IMG/VR virus record: IMGVR_UViG_3300049489_001303
Location: 62,001 to 126,000 of that record
DNA length: 64,000 nucleotides
Source: a virus
Strand: one strand, 5' to 3'
Made by a program: the position numbers and the translations under genes
The notes under the pieces: model-generated
What the model was told of the DNA's origin: nothing
Seen by the model: only the letters and a program-made list of their open reading frames with translations
Database searches by the model: none
Part shown: positions 1-8,362 of the stretch, piece by piece
Numbering within the stretch: position 1 is the first letter of the stretch
Layout: every line of letters starts with the position of its first letter

Positions 1-309
1 GTTAAGGAGCCCGGGTGCTTTGAGTCCTTCACGAATCAGTCCACCTTCGCTGAGGGCTTTGCCACCTTTCAGTTCGTCATAGAACTGGCGAGGTTTACCG
101 ATCATAAAATTCTTAACGCTGCTGCCAACATCTTTGAGTTTTACGTTTCGACCTTTTTGTATCAGGCCGCTTATGGCATCGCCTATGGCGTTGAGGCCTT
201 TACCCATGACTGCGCTACCGCCGGGAACACGCAAGGCCACCTTCTCGATACCGTAGCGGTCATATGCTGAATCTTGCCCCAGTTTGTAGAACATCTCAGT
301 AACGGCCAT
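1..309 (-). CDS. Unknown protein, N-terminal part only (runs off left edge)
   Basis: Partial gene: 103 codons from an ATG at 309 to the window edge with no stop. A GAGGGTGAAG ribosome site lies directly before the start, inside the end of the preceding polymerase gene, which it overlaps by 14 nt. The product is basic and rich in Gly, Lys and Leu, with no membrane segment. Near its N-terminus is a short motif (LGQDSAYDRYGIEKVA) resembling one in the C-terminal part of the AEP-PE protein two genes upstream (LGYEAAFQKMGL). It is the fourth coupled gene of the RNA polymerase operon, which suggests, without proof, a role in transcription or a virion-packaged complex. I do not recognise a family. 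Confidence 0.7.
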   Translation of the reverse strand, partial: MAVTEMFYKLGQDSAYDRYGIEKVALRVPGGSAVMGKGLNAIGDAISGLIQKGRNVKLKDVGSSVKNFMIGKPRQFYDELKGGKALSEGGLIREGLKAPGLLN

Positions 310-2098
310 CTTCACCCTCTCCAAATTCAACACCGTAAGTATACGCCGGGACTGGATGTGTACCATGGATATTTGATTCTTCACCATATGCAGCGGCTTG
401 CATAATGGATCTCTTGAGACCCTGGTGAGCCATTCGGGCAATCCAATCGGAATGTTTCTTGGGGGCGCTGGTGGCTGACATCATCACAAACTCAACCCCC
501 GGAGCCCTCGGTGATACTATCACCTGATCTATACCTTTTTCGATCAGCTTGCGAGACACCTCGTGGGTTATATGCGTTCCAGCCGTGTAGCCTGGATATG
601 CAATACCCAAGGTTTCTCCAATAGCTGCCTTGGTGGGCAACTGCTTGGTGTCCTCTCTGAGCACCTTCCTGAGAGCATTGTATGATACAGTGTCCCCCTT
701 CAGAAAGTGGGGGGAGTTATCATCAGTGATCAACGCATGGCTCATTACACTCTTGGCCAGCAGCTCGAAGTGGCGGGGATCCATATTCATCCCCTGGCCC
801 TTGTACAAATTATGCAGGGAGCTGACCATGTACCGTCTACCCTCATCCAGACCCTTCAATCGAGTGATGTCGGTGGGGCGAATGATACCTTCGCTGAGGC
901 GGTCGCCCTTAGACACCTGAGCATCCTTCTTTACAAGGATGTCCAGCCCGGGTTCGATGTAGTGCCGTGTTTTTTCTACCGTAACAAAGTGGCCACCCTG
1001 CGGCGCCACCTCTACCTTCGTAACTTTGCCCTCAACTTCAGACAGGATAGCCCGGTTCTCAAAGTTCTCCGGCGTTTCGATAATCGCTCGGAAGCCTTTG
1101 ATCCCCTGAACCTGCTGTTTGTCAGACTTGGCCGTGTGACCGCCATGCTTGGCACTCAAAGCAAACTGTGTCAGTGGCTCCGCCATAGCCTGAGCCGAAC
1201 GGATACCCACATTGATACCTTTATGGTGTAAATTCCCCCGCTCGTCCAACCCCTGACAGTGCTTACAAACGCCGTCGGGCGCTTCACAGGTCATAGGAGA
1301 GCGCACCAGGATCCTGGCGCTCAGCTTGGCTATGGCCGGCTGATTGTTGGGGGTTATTAATGTATTATGTTTAAAGGAGTGAACTCCCCGGGCAAGGTAC
1401 CTGTCGATAACGTCCGGGGAAGAAGCATCCATCTCCAGGCCGTTGGTGGTTCCACAGTCATCCTCGGTGATAACCTGGTCGGACATATTGACAACCAGCT
1501 TCTTTGCCAGCTCGCCCGGCTCAGAAACAGAAGTCATACTGGCAATCTGGTCTTTCATGGATTGCCCGGTGGTCGCCCAATAATCAGCGGGTTTGAGGCC
1601 CTCCGAGTAAGTCTTCTCTACCAGCCATGGGATGGGATTGCCGTCAAAATCTCGTACGTAACCAACCCCACCGACGAGGTTGTTATAACCGACCATGTTT
1701 CCGCGGGCACCACTCTTGACCTGCAGGGTCAGCGACCCGGGATGCTTATCTGTGAGGTCCATCAGCGCCGTATGTGCCCCGATAGCGGCGTCCTTCCGCT
1801 TCTCATCTGTGTTGGCCGCCTTGAATTTTGCAATGTGCGGGGCCATCATCTTCTTACGCTTGGCATAGTCTGGAGTGATATCGTCCAGCCCTATGGTGAG
1901 ACCCTCAAGAGTAGCTATGCGATCACCCTCGTGCTTAATCTTTTCAATAGATTCAGCATAGGCTTCGGGATTCTGGTGAGCGTATGTCATCATGCTCTTC
2001 TTGAAAGCTGACTTTGTTACAGGCCCCCTGAGCTTGTGCTCTTCAGGCAGGTGCTGATTGATCAGATAGCGTCCGTAGGTTTCAGACTTTTCAGCCAT
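296..2098 (-). CDS. RNA polymerase beta-prime subunit, C-terminal part
   Basis: 600 aa; collinear with bacterial RpoC downstream of the catalytic loop. The start is the ATG at 2098 (MAEKSETYG), which overlaps the upstream stop by 8 nt; a longer GTG start at 2146 is less likely. GRYLINQHLP aligns with the E. coli GRAILWMIVP region. LQVKSGARGN is the conserved SGARG element before the bridge helix, and VITEDDCGT is also canonical. The four-cysteine zinc site is present (CEAPDGVCKHC and nearby), followed by a bridge/trigger-loop region (GIRSAQAMAEPLTQF, then SAKHGGH). It completes the beta-prime begun in the 1461-aa protein. The last third is shorter than in bacteria, with no large lineage-specific insertions visible. 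Identity is secure; assembly with the other chain is inferred. Confidence 0.93.
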   Translation of the reverse strand: MAEKSETYGRYLINQHLPEEHKLRGPVTKSAFKKSMMTYAHQNPEAYAESIEKIKHEGDRIATLEGLTIGLDDITPDYAKRKKMMAPHIAKFKAANTDEKRKDAAIGAHTALMDLTDKHPGSLTLQVKSGARGNMVGYNNLVGGVGYVRDFDGNPIPWLVEKTYSEGLKPADYWATTGQSMKDQIASMTSVSEPGELAKKLVVNMSDQVITEDDCGTTNGLEMDASSPDVIDRYLARGVHSFKHNTLITPNNQPAIAKLSARILVRSPMTCEAPDGVCKHCQGLDERGNLHHKGINVGIRSAQAMAEPLTQFALSAKHGGHTAKSDKQQVQGIKGFRAIIETPENFENRAILSEVEGKVTKVEVAPQGGHFVTVEKTRHYIEPGLDILVKKDAQVSKGDRLSEGIIRPTDITRLKGLDEGRRYMVSSLHNLYKGQGMNMDPRHFELLAKSVMSHALITDDNSPHFLKGDTVSYNALRKVLREDTKQLPTKAAIGETLGIAYPGYTAGTHITHEVSRKLIEKGIDQVIVSPRAPGVEFVMMSATSAPKKHSDWIARMAHQGLKRSIMQAAAYGEESNIHGTHPVPAYTYGVEFGEGEDGRY

Positions 2099-3515
2099 TG
2101 CTGCGCCCTCGGAAGGTATCGTAGTGGAGACCCTGACCCATAGCACTTACCGCGGTAGACCAGCTGACCGGAGAATTCAGACGCTGCTCAGACGCTGTTT
2201 GACCTTCAGTGCTATTATCGCTGTCTCTACGCGGACCCGGCGCTACCATCTTCTGCATGGCACCTACCAGATCTTGCACAGCTTCGGTATCCCGGGAAGG
2301 TTCATTCTCAGCAGAGACTCCGGCGATGTCCAGACCCATTTTTTGAAACGCAGCTTCGTACCCAAGCTGATAAGCTGATTTTTCCATTGAGGTGCCTCTC
2401 TGCAATAACCACTTGTCCCCGTGAGTTCTGAATATAGTATAGCTCTCATTGGAGGATTCGCGCTTGAATTTTACAGTGTCATCCGTGACCTTCTCTACCA
2501 GGATAGGCTCTTTAACAACGATCTGTACAGTGCCTTTACCGTATCCCTTACCTATCTGCTGCGGCCCCGCGGCCCCGAAATTCATAGCATAGTGTGATGT
2601 ATGTGTCGGAGTCCTGACTGCCAGAAGTTTCTCCCCCGCGGCAGGCAACTTCGCTTTAGGGATAGCCCAGGAGTGCGCATAGGAGGTTCCCGGGTCTACC
2701 AGGCGAAGGTCCCAGTGTAGTCCAGCCTTGTCGGCGTGATGTTCCTGGATAACCAGCGTCCATGTCTGCCCTGTACCTTTGGCCGGAAGCGCGTACATCC
2801 TTCTGGACCGCGGTACCCCCGGAGCGAACTCTTTCTCTTTCAGGATCCTTGCTACGTCGGCGTGATGGGGCTCGAAGTTGCGGAGTTCCCGTTCAGTCAG
2901 TGGCACAGCTACCCGGCCAGTCTCGCTGTTGAGGGAATATTCAGCCCTCAGCGCCCCCATGTTGTGGAACGTGGAGGTGTCGAGCCGTATCTGGTTCGGC
3001 TTTGGGGGCTTCAACACCAGCGGCCCCTTGGCCAGCGGCTTCAAGGTGGCTTCCACAATAGCCCGGACTTTGTCTGTGGGCATCTTCCTGTGCAGATCCC
3101 CGCGCACATGAAACCCGCGCCCACCCGAGTACGTTATCCGGGTGTCTGAAATCTCAGGAACAGTCCCCAGCGCCTGGGCCACCTGCTGAGTCACGCGTTT
3201 CGTCTCATCAAAAGAAACGTCCTTGCCCGGATCTATATCCACCCAGGCTGTCCGTGTGTTCCTCCCTATTGATGGATGGAACTCAGAGTAACGCCGATCG
3301 GTGTACCAAGCCAAATCCTGGGGGTTACTGGTATCACCCTTGGCATCCAGAATCTTGATAGGCTTCCCATCGGCGGCGTTGCGGCGCATGATGAGATTAT
3401 TGTCCCCACGATCCATCACTGCCAGCAGGGGCCTGTTCTGAACCTGTGACAGAATGGCTTCACGTACATGTGGGTCTGAGTAGTACTCAGCGATATCGTG
3501 TTTGGACAACGCCAT
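2091..3515 (-). CDS. AEP primase/polymerase fused to LigD-type 3'-phosphoesterase
   Basis: 474 aa. The N-terminal half is an archaeo-eukaryotic primase (AEP) domain. WVDIDPG carries the two catalytic aspartates, SGGRGFHVRGD is the sugar/nucleotide-binding motif, and IRLDTSTFHNMGALRAEYSL matches the third motif of PriS and LigD-pol proteins. From about residue 250 a LigD-type 3'-phosphoesterase (PE) domain follows: QEHHADKAGLHWDLRL, SWAIPK, a GYGKGTV turn and a WLLQR end. No ligase lysine motif is present, so the LigD ligase is missing. The last 90 residues are low complexity and hold an LGYEAAFQKMGL motif. Its ATG overlaps the upstream polymerase stop (TGATG), so translation is coupled. It lies exactly between the two halves of beta-prime. 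Role unknown: priming, 3'-end cleaning of nicks, or a transcription-linked repair job. Confidence 0.85.
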   Translation of the reverse strand: MALSKHDIAEYYSDPHVREAILSQVQNRPLLAVMDRGDNNLIMRRNAADGKPIKILDAKGDTSNPQDLAWYTDRRYSEFHPSIGRNTRTAWVDIDPGKDVSFDETKRVTQQVAQALGTVPEISDTRITYSGGRGFHVRGDLHRKMPTDKVRAIVEATLKPLAKGPLVLKPPKPNQIRLDTSTFHNMGALRAEYSLNSETGRVAVPLTERELRNFEPHHADVARILKEKEFAPGVPRSRRMYALPAKGTGQTWTLVIQEHHADKAGLHWDLRLVDPGTSYAHSWAIPKAKLPAAGEKLLAVRTPTHTSHYAMNFGAAGPQQIGKGYGKGTVQIVVKEPILVEKVTDDTVKFKRESSNESYTIFRTHGDKWLLQRGTSMEKSAYQLGYEAAFQKMGLDIAGVSAENEPSRDTEAVQDLVGAMQKMVAPGPRRDSDNSTEGQTASEQRLNSPVSWSTAVSAMGQGLHYDTFRGRSNG

Positions 3516-6500
3516 CAGTCTTCACCGGTGATACGCACATGAGTTCCCATGTCTATCTTACCTTCACGGTAGGCCTTAGCAGCTTCCCCCTTGTTCTTGA
3601 AAGTCTTTACGGGGCCATGTTTATCCTCGTTAGAGGCATGAGCTATTCCCATGATAGCTTCGTGGCCGGGGAAGGCATATAAGTCGGACTTGTTCTTGTC
3701 CCCATAGAGCAGCTTGCCCATGGTGAGGCCTTTGACCTCTTCCACAGCTTTGGCGCCGACGGGGACGTGAATCATCATTGTATCACCGTCGTAATCAGAA
3801 TTGGTACCCGATTCAACGAAAGGACTGATACGTATGGTTTTCCCGGGTGCAATCTTCGGGTATGCTCCCACCAAGCTGTAGCGGTGGAGCGTAGGGGCAC
3901 GATTCATCAACACCGGCCGCTCAGCCATCTCCTTCAAAAGGATCTGCTTAGCGGCGTGATGATGGGACTTGACCATTTCTTTGGCTTCAAGCGCGGGATA
4001 GCCATTGGCTACAAGACCCTTCACTATGAAATTGGCATACATCTCCCAGAGCATCGATTCAGGCAGACCGATCTCGTTCATACTCAAGGTGTTGTCCGGG
4101 ACGATTGTACCGCGGCCGGCGAGGTCCTGTCTCCGCTTCATAATCTTGGAGTTGAAGAAGCCTTCCTTGGGAGTATTCTCACCTGAGATGTACGTCAGGA
4201 AGCCCTTGTGTTCTCGAGCTTTGGATTTGGATGATATGGGATCATCCGTGCCGTATACAGCCCCAACAGCTTGCTGCAGTGCTGGGCGGAGTTTCTTCTC
4301 CTCGGAGGGCAGGAGGCCAGACTTCTTGAGTTCTTTGAACTGCTTATTCGTGTAGATCAGATCTCTGTACAACGGGTTGATATCCCCGTACATGATCTCT
4401 TGATTACCGCGACCTGGAATAACGGGGCGCATGACCGGAGGCACAACAGGCACTACGCTTATCGTGTAGGCCTTATCCGGAGACAACTTCATCTTCTGCA
4501 AAGCGTGAATGTACTTCAGCTGCTTGACCTCATCGTCCAGAGAGGTGGCCGACTTGGTCTTCATACTGGCCCGGATCTCTTTTTCCTTCTTAACCAGGTC
4601 AAGCTTGCGAAGCTGGTCCTGAATGTGGCGGCCACCCTTTTCTTTGAGAACGTCATCCAGTTCGGTGCCGGTCATCCCGAGCAACCGACGGACGGGCTCC
4701 TTGAAAATAGGGTTCACCACTGGCTCCACCAGCTTGATATGCCCCCAATTGGTCCCTGAGAGTCCGCCCGTAACAGCGGGGTCGAACAGACCACCGGTCT
4801 CGGGGGCGAAGTTCTTGGCTTTAATCAGGGTAGGTTCTTTGATCTCCCCCATCGACATCTCCATGACATCGGCATCGGTGAGAGGTGATGCGCTGAGCAC
4901 GCTCTTATCCCGGGTGACTTTGACTCCAGCACCAGTCAGCATATGCATGAGCTTATCATAAGCGAAAGGCGCCTTAACCGGCGGCGTCGGGTAGCCCAAC
5001 TGAACCGCTCTCCAGTACTCATCGTTCTTCTGGCTTTTAAGTGTCGCAGCTTCCTGCAGAACGTTACGTGCATTGTGGGCTACCAGAGCATCAAACTCCA
5101 TCTTACCATAGGCCTTCGAGCTCTCGGAACCACCCTTGATGGGCTGCTGATTTACGTCGTAACCACCTTCAGTACCGCGGCCACTGAAATTGGACTCAGT
5201 GGTCTTCATGAGCTTAAGGATGTACTGCCTACCCACAAACACTTTGGGGATAGTCTTCCCCGAGCGCGGGTCAAACATATCCTCTTTGTCTTTGATATCG
5301 TGCTTTTTGAGAAGATCCTTGGCCCACTGCACATTGTCACGGCCCGTCAGGTTCTCCACTACGATGGGCTTGCCAGTCTTCTCGACGACCTTGCCCACTG
5401 CGTTCTCTATAATCTGGGAAGGGTTGGCGCGGCTGACAACGCCGGCGGACGTCAAGATGACATCCACGGTGTTACCCGCCTCATCCTTGAGCATCTGGTC
5501 ATCCGGAACTATCTCGGAAACAACCCCTTTACCACCATACCTGTTGGCTAATTTATCCCCGACTGATACAGGTTCCCTGGTTTTAATCGTAATGGCGACA
5601 CGCTTAGGGGTCTTCACCACGTCGATAACTTCGCCCTCGTGCTCATGATCCCAGAGCTGCATCTGCTCACGGTAAGGCTTCACCAGTGATTTATGGAGCC
5701 GCCCCAGCATCAGGTCGTCGGAAGTCAGGGTGGCTTTACGCAGACCGGCTACCAGCGGGTCGCCCGGCTTAACGATGGTTCCCGGTTTGATAAGACCATC
5801 GTCTGTAAGCTTGCTATACTGATCAGCCGTGTACTTGTGTCCGTAGTAGGACCGGTGATGTGCGGCGTGCAAAGACAGGTCGGCGTCCCGGGGAATCACG
5901 ATCTTGTACATGCGCTCAGAGGTCAGCTTCTTGGCGGCACCCTCACTGACAACGATAGCGTCATTGGAGTTGGCACCGTAGTAGGGCATGTAGGCTACAG
6001 ACAAATTCTTACCCAGAGCCATCCGCTGATCTTTGGTGAAGTTTGACTCTGTGAGCTGCGTCTTCGGGGTGACATCGTCACCCACCTGGACGCGGGGGGT
6101 CTGAGTTAAGTGGGTCTTGGACGCCAAGGGGAAGTGCGTCATGTAAGGCACCTTCACAACGTCATCGTCCTTCTTGGCTGTCTTTTCATGCGCTTTATGC
6201 GCCCCGGCTTTGTGCGGCTTGATGTGAATATGGCTGCCGTCAATGTGCACCACTTTACCGTGTATGGGGGAGCGAGCATTCGTGTGCCAGGCCAGCTCCT
6301 CTTCCATCGGTCGGCCATTGGGGCCCATAACCTGCACATACGGAGCCTCTCTGTCCACCAGCCCCAGAGCCTGGGTCTGCATCTTGGAGCCCATCACCGA
6401 TCGGTTCCCCTGCAGAGACTCGATGAAGGGTATCAGGTTAGTGGTCGGGCCGTAGGTGTATGACGTGTGCGGCATCTGATACTTAACCTTCGAGGCATGC

Positions 6501-7900
6501 ACATGGCGAATCTGGCCATCCTGCAGGGCATCAACCATGCCCTTCAGCTCCTGATTGGGGAACGCCACAATCTCATCCTGCATGGCGCCGGCACGGACAG
6601 CCCCCAGCTTACCCGTCTTCACGTCGATAACCGGGACGTAGATATTGTTGTCCTTGTCCTTGGAAACACCCAGAGCCGCACGGAGGTCAACACCAGCACG
6701 GAAGGTGTCTGGGGTTCGGAAAGGGTCCAGTGCGCCGATGTGGGTGGGGTGCTTCTGCCGGGCTTCCATGGGGATAGCCCGATCGGTACCGATGCCACCC
6801 TCTCCCATAGCAGTCACGCGCACCGCGGAGTCCCAGAGGTCCATGGGATTCGTCTGTGTTGGGACAGTCACCAGCTGTGAGCTGTTGATAAAGCGGAGGA
6901 TGCCCCCGGTGAAAGGCCCCGCCGGCAGAGCCTTGCGGAGCTCGGGAGCTGTTTCCATTTTGAGAATAGCTTTACGCCCGACATCACGAGCATCCAGCTT
7001 GATACGCTCTTTGAAAAAGTCATCCGGCCCGTAAATGCCCTTGAAGTCCAGGTTGTCGCGGTCATCGGGATCTGCCGAGTTACGGTAGATGTCGATCAGT
7101 TTCTTGGAAGAGTCGAGAAGAGCTTCCGGAGTAACCGACTTATGTTCCTTGCCCAGAGTTTTAGAGTTAACGTGCGGATCCATACCTTGCGTCGCATAAC
7201 GTGCAAAAATCTCCTTAGCCATAGCCTCGGTATCAGTAGACTCCCGGTGGTATTCCGGAACCATCTTCTTGTACAGAGCGGCGACAGCCTTGTCCTGTTT
7301 ATGTCCTGTTTCTTTCTCATTCTGGGCGGCCAATCGGTCTCCCCAGGCACGCGAAATGTCCTGTTGAGAAACCCCACCAGCGCGGAGGATCGGATACAAC
7401 GGAATCTTGGCCGAGGCATACTCGAGCTGAGGTGTACCCTTGACCGGATCCATCACGATATTGAAGTTGGAACCTGTGCGAGTGTTGAAGTTGGACTCCA
7501 GAACACCATTGGCCCGCTTGCGGGTATACACCCCGGCCTTGGGGCGCACCTGGTTGGAGATGGAATATTCGTTACCCCCCACGATGATGGTGTGGCGATC
7601 AGTAAACCACGGGATCCGGGCCAGAGTGAAGTTGGGCACCTTGTCCACAACCTTACCTTCAGCGTCCTTCATGATCAGCGTTCCGCGGACGTTCTCATAG
7701 AGGGTGTCCCCCTGGAGGATAGCTGCCTTCTGCTCCTCGGGGCTGTAGTCCTTCTCCTGATAGTGCAGGTCCTGAACCTCAAGGGACTTCGAGCGGGACT
7801 TGATAGGAAAGGACTCCTCCAACCCCTCAACAACCTTCTTACGAATCTGCTCCCGGCGTTTCTCCGGATGGTCAATTATCCTTGTCAGTTCTTCGGTCAT
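3515..7900 (-). CDS. RNA polymerase beta fused to beta-prime N-terminal part
   Basis: 1461 aa, beginning at the ATG at 7900 after a GGAGGAATGC ribosome site. The first two thirds are RpoB-like: ISNQVRPKAGVY (protrusion/fork), HPTHIGALDPFRTPD, NRSVMGSKMQTQA, NLSVAYMPYYGANSNDAIVV, GDKLANRYGGKGVVS and YGKMEFDALVAHNA. It then passes without a stop into beta-prime: GLFDPAVTGG, VVPVVPPVMRPVIPG, DLAGRGTIVPDN, PVLMNRAPTLHR and the catalytic NSDYDGDTM at about 3782-3796, with all three metal-binding aspartates. The zinc-binding domain at the start of bacterial beta-prime is absent. The chain ends at the equivalent of E. coli VKVRITEY, and the rest of beta-prime is encoded two genes downstream. No alpha or omega gene is seen in the window. 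Confidence 0.95.
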   Translation of the reverse strand: MTEELTRIIDHPEKRREQIRKKVVEGLEESFPIKSRSKSLEVQDLHYQEKDYSPEEQKAAILQGDTLYENVRGTLIMKDAEGKVVDKVPNFTLARIPWFTDRHTIIVGGNEYSISNQVRPKAGVYTRKRANGVLESNFNTRTGSNFNIVMDPVKGTPQLEYASAKIPLYPILRAGGVSQQDISRAWGDRLAAQNEKETGHKQDKAVAALYKKMVPEYHRESTDTEAMAKEIFARYATQGMDPHVNSKTLGKEHKSVTPEALLDSSKKLIDIYRNSADPDDRDNLDFKGIYGPDDFFKERIKLDARDVGRKAILKMETAPELRKALPAGPFTGGILRFINSSQLVTVPTQTNPMDLWDSAVRVTAMGEGGIGTDRAIPMEARQKHPTHIGALDPFRTPDTFRAGVDLRAALGVSKDKDNNIYVPVIDVKTGKLGAVRAGAMQDEIVAFPNQELKGMVDALQDGQIRHVHASKVKYQMPHTSYTYGPTTNLIPFIESLQGNRSVMGSKMQTQALGLVDREAPYVQVMGPNGRPMEEELAWHTNARSPIHGKVVHIDGSHIHIKPHKAGAHKAHEKTAKKDDDVVKVPYMTHFPLASKTHLTQTPRVQVGDDVTPKTQLTESNFTKDQRMALGKNLSVAYMPYYGANSNDAIVVSEGAAKKLTSERMYKIVIPRDADLSLHAAHHRSYYGHKYTADQYSKLTDDGLIKPGTIVKPGDPLVAGLRKATLTSDDLMLGRLHKSLVKPYREQMQLWDHEHEGEVIDVVKTPKRVAITIKTREPVSVGDKLANRYGGKGVVSEIVPDDQMLKDEAGNTVDVILTSAGVVSRANPSQIIENAVGKVVEKTGKPIVVENLTGRDNVQWAKDLLKKHDIKDKEDMFDPRSGKTIPKVFVGRQYILKLMKTTESNFSGRGTEGGYDVNQQPIKGGSESSKAYGKMEFDALVAHNARNVLQEAATLKSQKNDEYWRAVQLGYPTPPVKAPFAYDKLMHMLTGAGVKVTRDKSVLSASPLTDADVMEMSMGEIKEPTLIKAKNFAPETGGLFDPAVTGGLSGTNWGHIKLVEPVVNPIFKEPVRRLLGMTGTELDDVLKEKGGRHIQDQLRKLDLVKKEKEIRASMKTKSATSLDDEVKQLKYIHALQKMKLSPDKAYTISVVPVVPPVMRPVIPGRGNQEIMYGDINPLYRDLIYTNKQFKELKKSGLLPSEEKKLRPALQQAVGAVYGTDDPISSKSKAREHKGFLTYISGENTPKEGFFNSKIMKRRQDLAGRGTIVPDNTLSMNEIGLPESMLWEMYANFIVKGLVANGYPALEAKEMVKSHHHAAKQILLKEMAERPVLMNRAPTLHRYSLVGAYPKIAPGKTIRISPFVESGTNSDYDGDTMMIHVPVGAKAVEEVKGLTMGKLLYGDKNKSDLYAFPGHEAIMGIAHASNEDKHGPVKTFKNKGEAAKAYREGKIDMGTHVRITGED

Positions 7901-7921
7901 GCATTCCTCCGCGGCACACTA

Positions 7922-7950
7922 AGTATAGAGCCTGGGGCCGTAGATGTAAA
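7922..7950 (-). promoter_or_regulatory. Sigma70-like promoter of the RNA polymerase operon
   Basis: On the minus strand TTTACA is followed by a 17-bp spacer and TATACT, close to the bacterial housekeeping consensus. Transcription would start near 7915, about 15 nt before the polymerase start codon, leaving room for its GGAGG site. This implies that host RNA polymerase expresses the phage polymerase. Confidence 0.75.
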
Positions 7951-8036
7951 ACTAAAACAAGAGGCGGGATTTGGTATAAGATAGTAGACAGCACCCACAG
8001 GATAATCTTGTGGCGGCAACCCTACGGAGGTGTACC

Positions 8037-8201
8037 ATGTGTACACTGATGCTTCTCGCCGCTTTGGCGGCACCCGTTCCCGCACAGTCCCCTGCGCTCG
8101 AAACCCCCTCCGCCCAGGTGGAAACAGCGAAGATGAAACTTCGCAGCAACCCCATGTTCTGGCCCGCCTGGATGTTTCGGCCCTACACCCTTGAGGTGTG
8201 A
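8037..8201 (+). CDS. Small secreted or membrane peptide (54 aa)
   Basis: 54 codons after a near-ideal ACGGAGGTGTACC ribosome site. The peptide begins MCTLMLLAALAAPVPAQS: a hydrophobic stretch, then Ala-Pro-Ala-Gln, like a short signal peptide with a cleavage site after VPA. The tail has a WPAWMF aromatic patch. It is transcribed opposite to both neighbours, in the 462-bp gap between the polymerase and portal operons, and ends in a plus-strand terminator. A role in lysis, superinfection exclusion or envelope targeting is possible. No family is recognised. Confidence 0.55.
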   Translation: MCTLMLLAALAAPVPAQSPALETPSAQVETAKMKLRSNPMFWPAWMFRPYTLEV

Positions 8202-8224
8202 AGCCGCTCGCCTCCTGGATGTAA

Positions 8225-8254
8225 AACAGCCGGTCACCTGTGTGATAGGCTGTT
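8225..8254 (-). terminator. Hairpin, probable minus-strand terminator of the portal operon
   Basis: AACAGCC and GGCTGTT form a 7-bp stem extended by a TCAC/GTGA inner stem and a tetraloop. Read on the minus strand the second arm runs into TTTTAC, as in a weak rho-independent terminator after the portal operon. Read on the plus strand the hairpin sits just before the ribosome site of the 15-codon frame at 8275, so a regulatory role there is the alternative. Confidence 0.45.
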
Positions 8255-8274
8255 AACACCCAGGAGGTACTTAC

Positions 8275-8322
8275 ATGAAATTTGAGCCTCTGACACCTGC
8301 TATCCCGCCCATCAAACGGTGA
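8275..8322 (+). CDS. Possible 15-aa leader-like peptide
   Basis: ATG with a strong CAGGAGGTACTTAC ribosome site, 15 codons (MKFEPLTPAIPPIKR), then TGA, eight bases before a strong terminator hairpin. It is proline-rich at the end. The good ribosome site and the hairpin on either side suggest a translated leader or a very small protein, but nothing beyond the site and frame supports this. Confidence 0.35.
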   Translation: MKFEPLTPAIPPIKR

Positions 8323-8329
8323 TAGCTTT

Positions 8330-8360
8330 GAAAGCCTGGAGCAATCCGGGCTTTCTTTTT
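8330..8360 (+). terminator. Rho-independent terminator (plus strand)
   Basis: An 11-bp stem (GAAAGCCTGGA with TCCGGGCTTTC, one G-T pair) closes a GCAA tetraloop and is followed by a run of T residues. It ends the short plus-strand unit that starts near 8037. Confidence 0.8.
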
Positions 8361-8362
8361 GC

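Noticed and set aside
2091-3515. Intein or intron splitting beta-prime
   Set aside because: The insert is a complete gene with its own start, stop and enzymatic domains. No intein splice-junction residues and no intron core sequences are visible.
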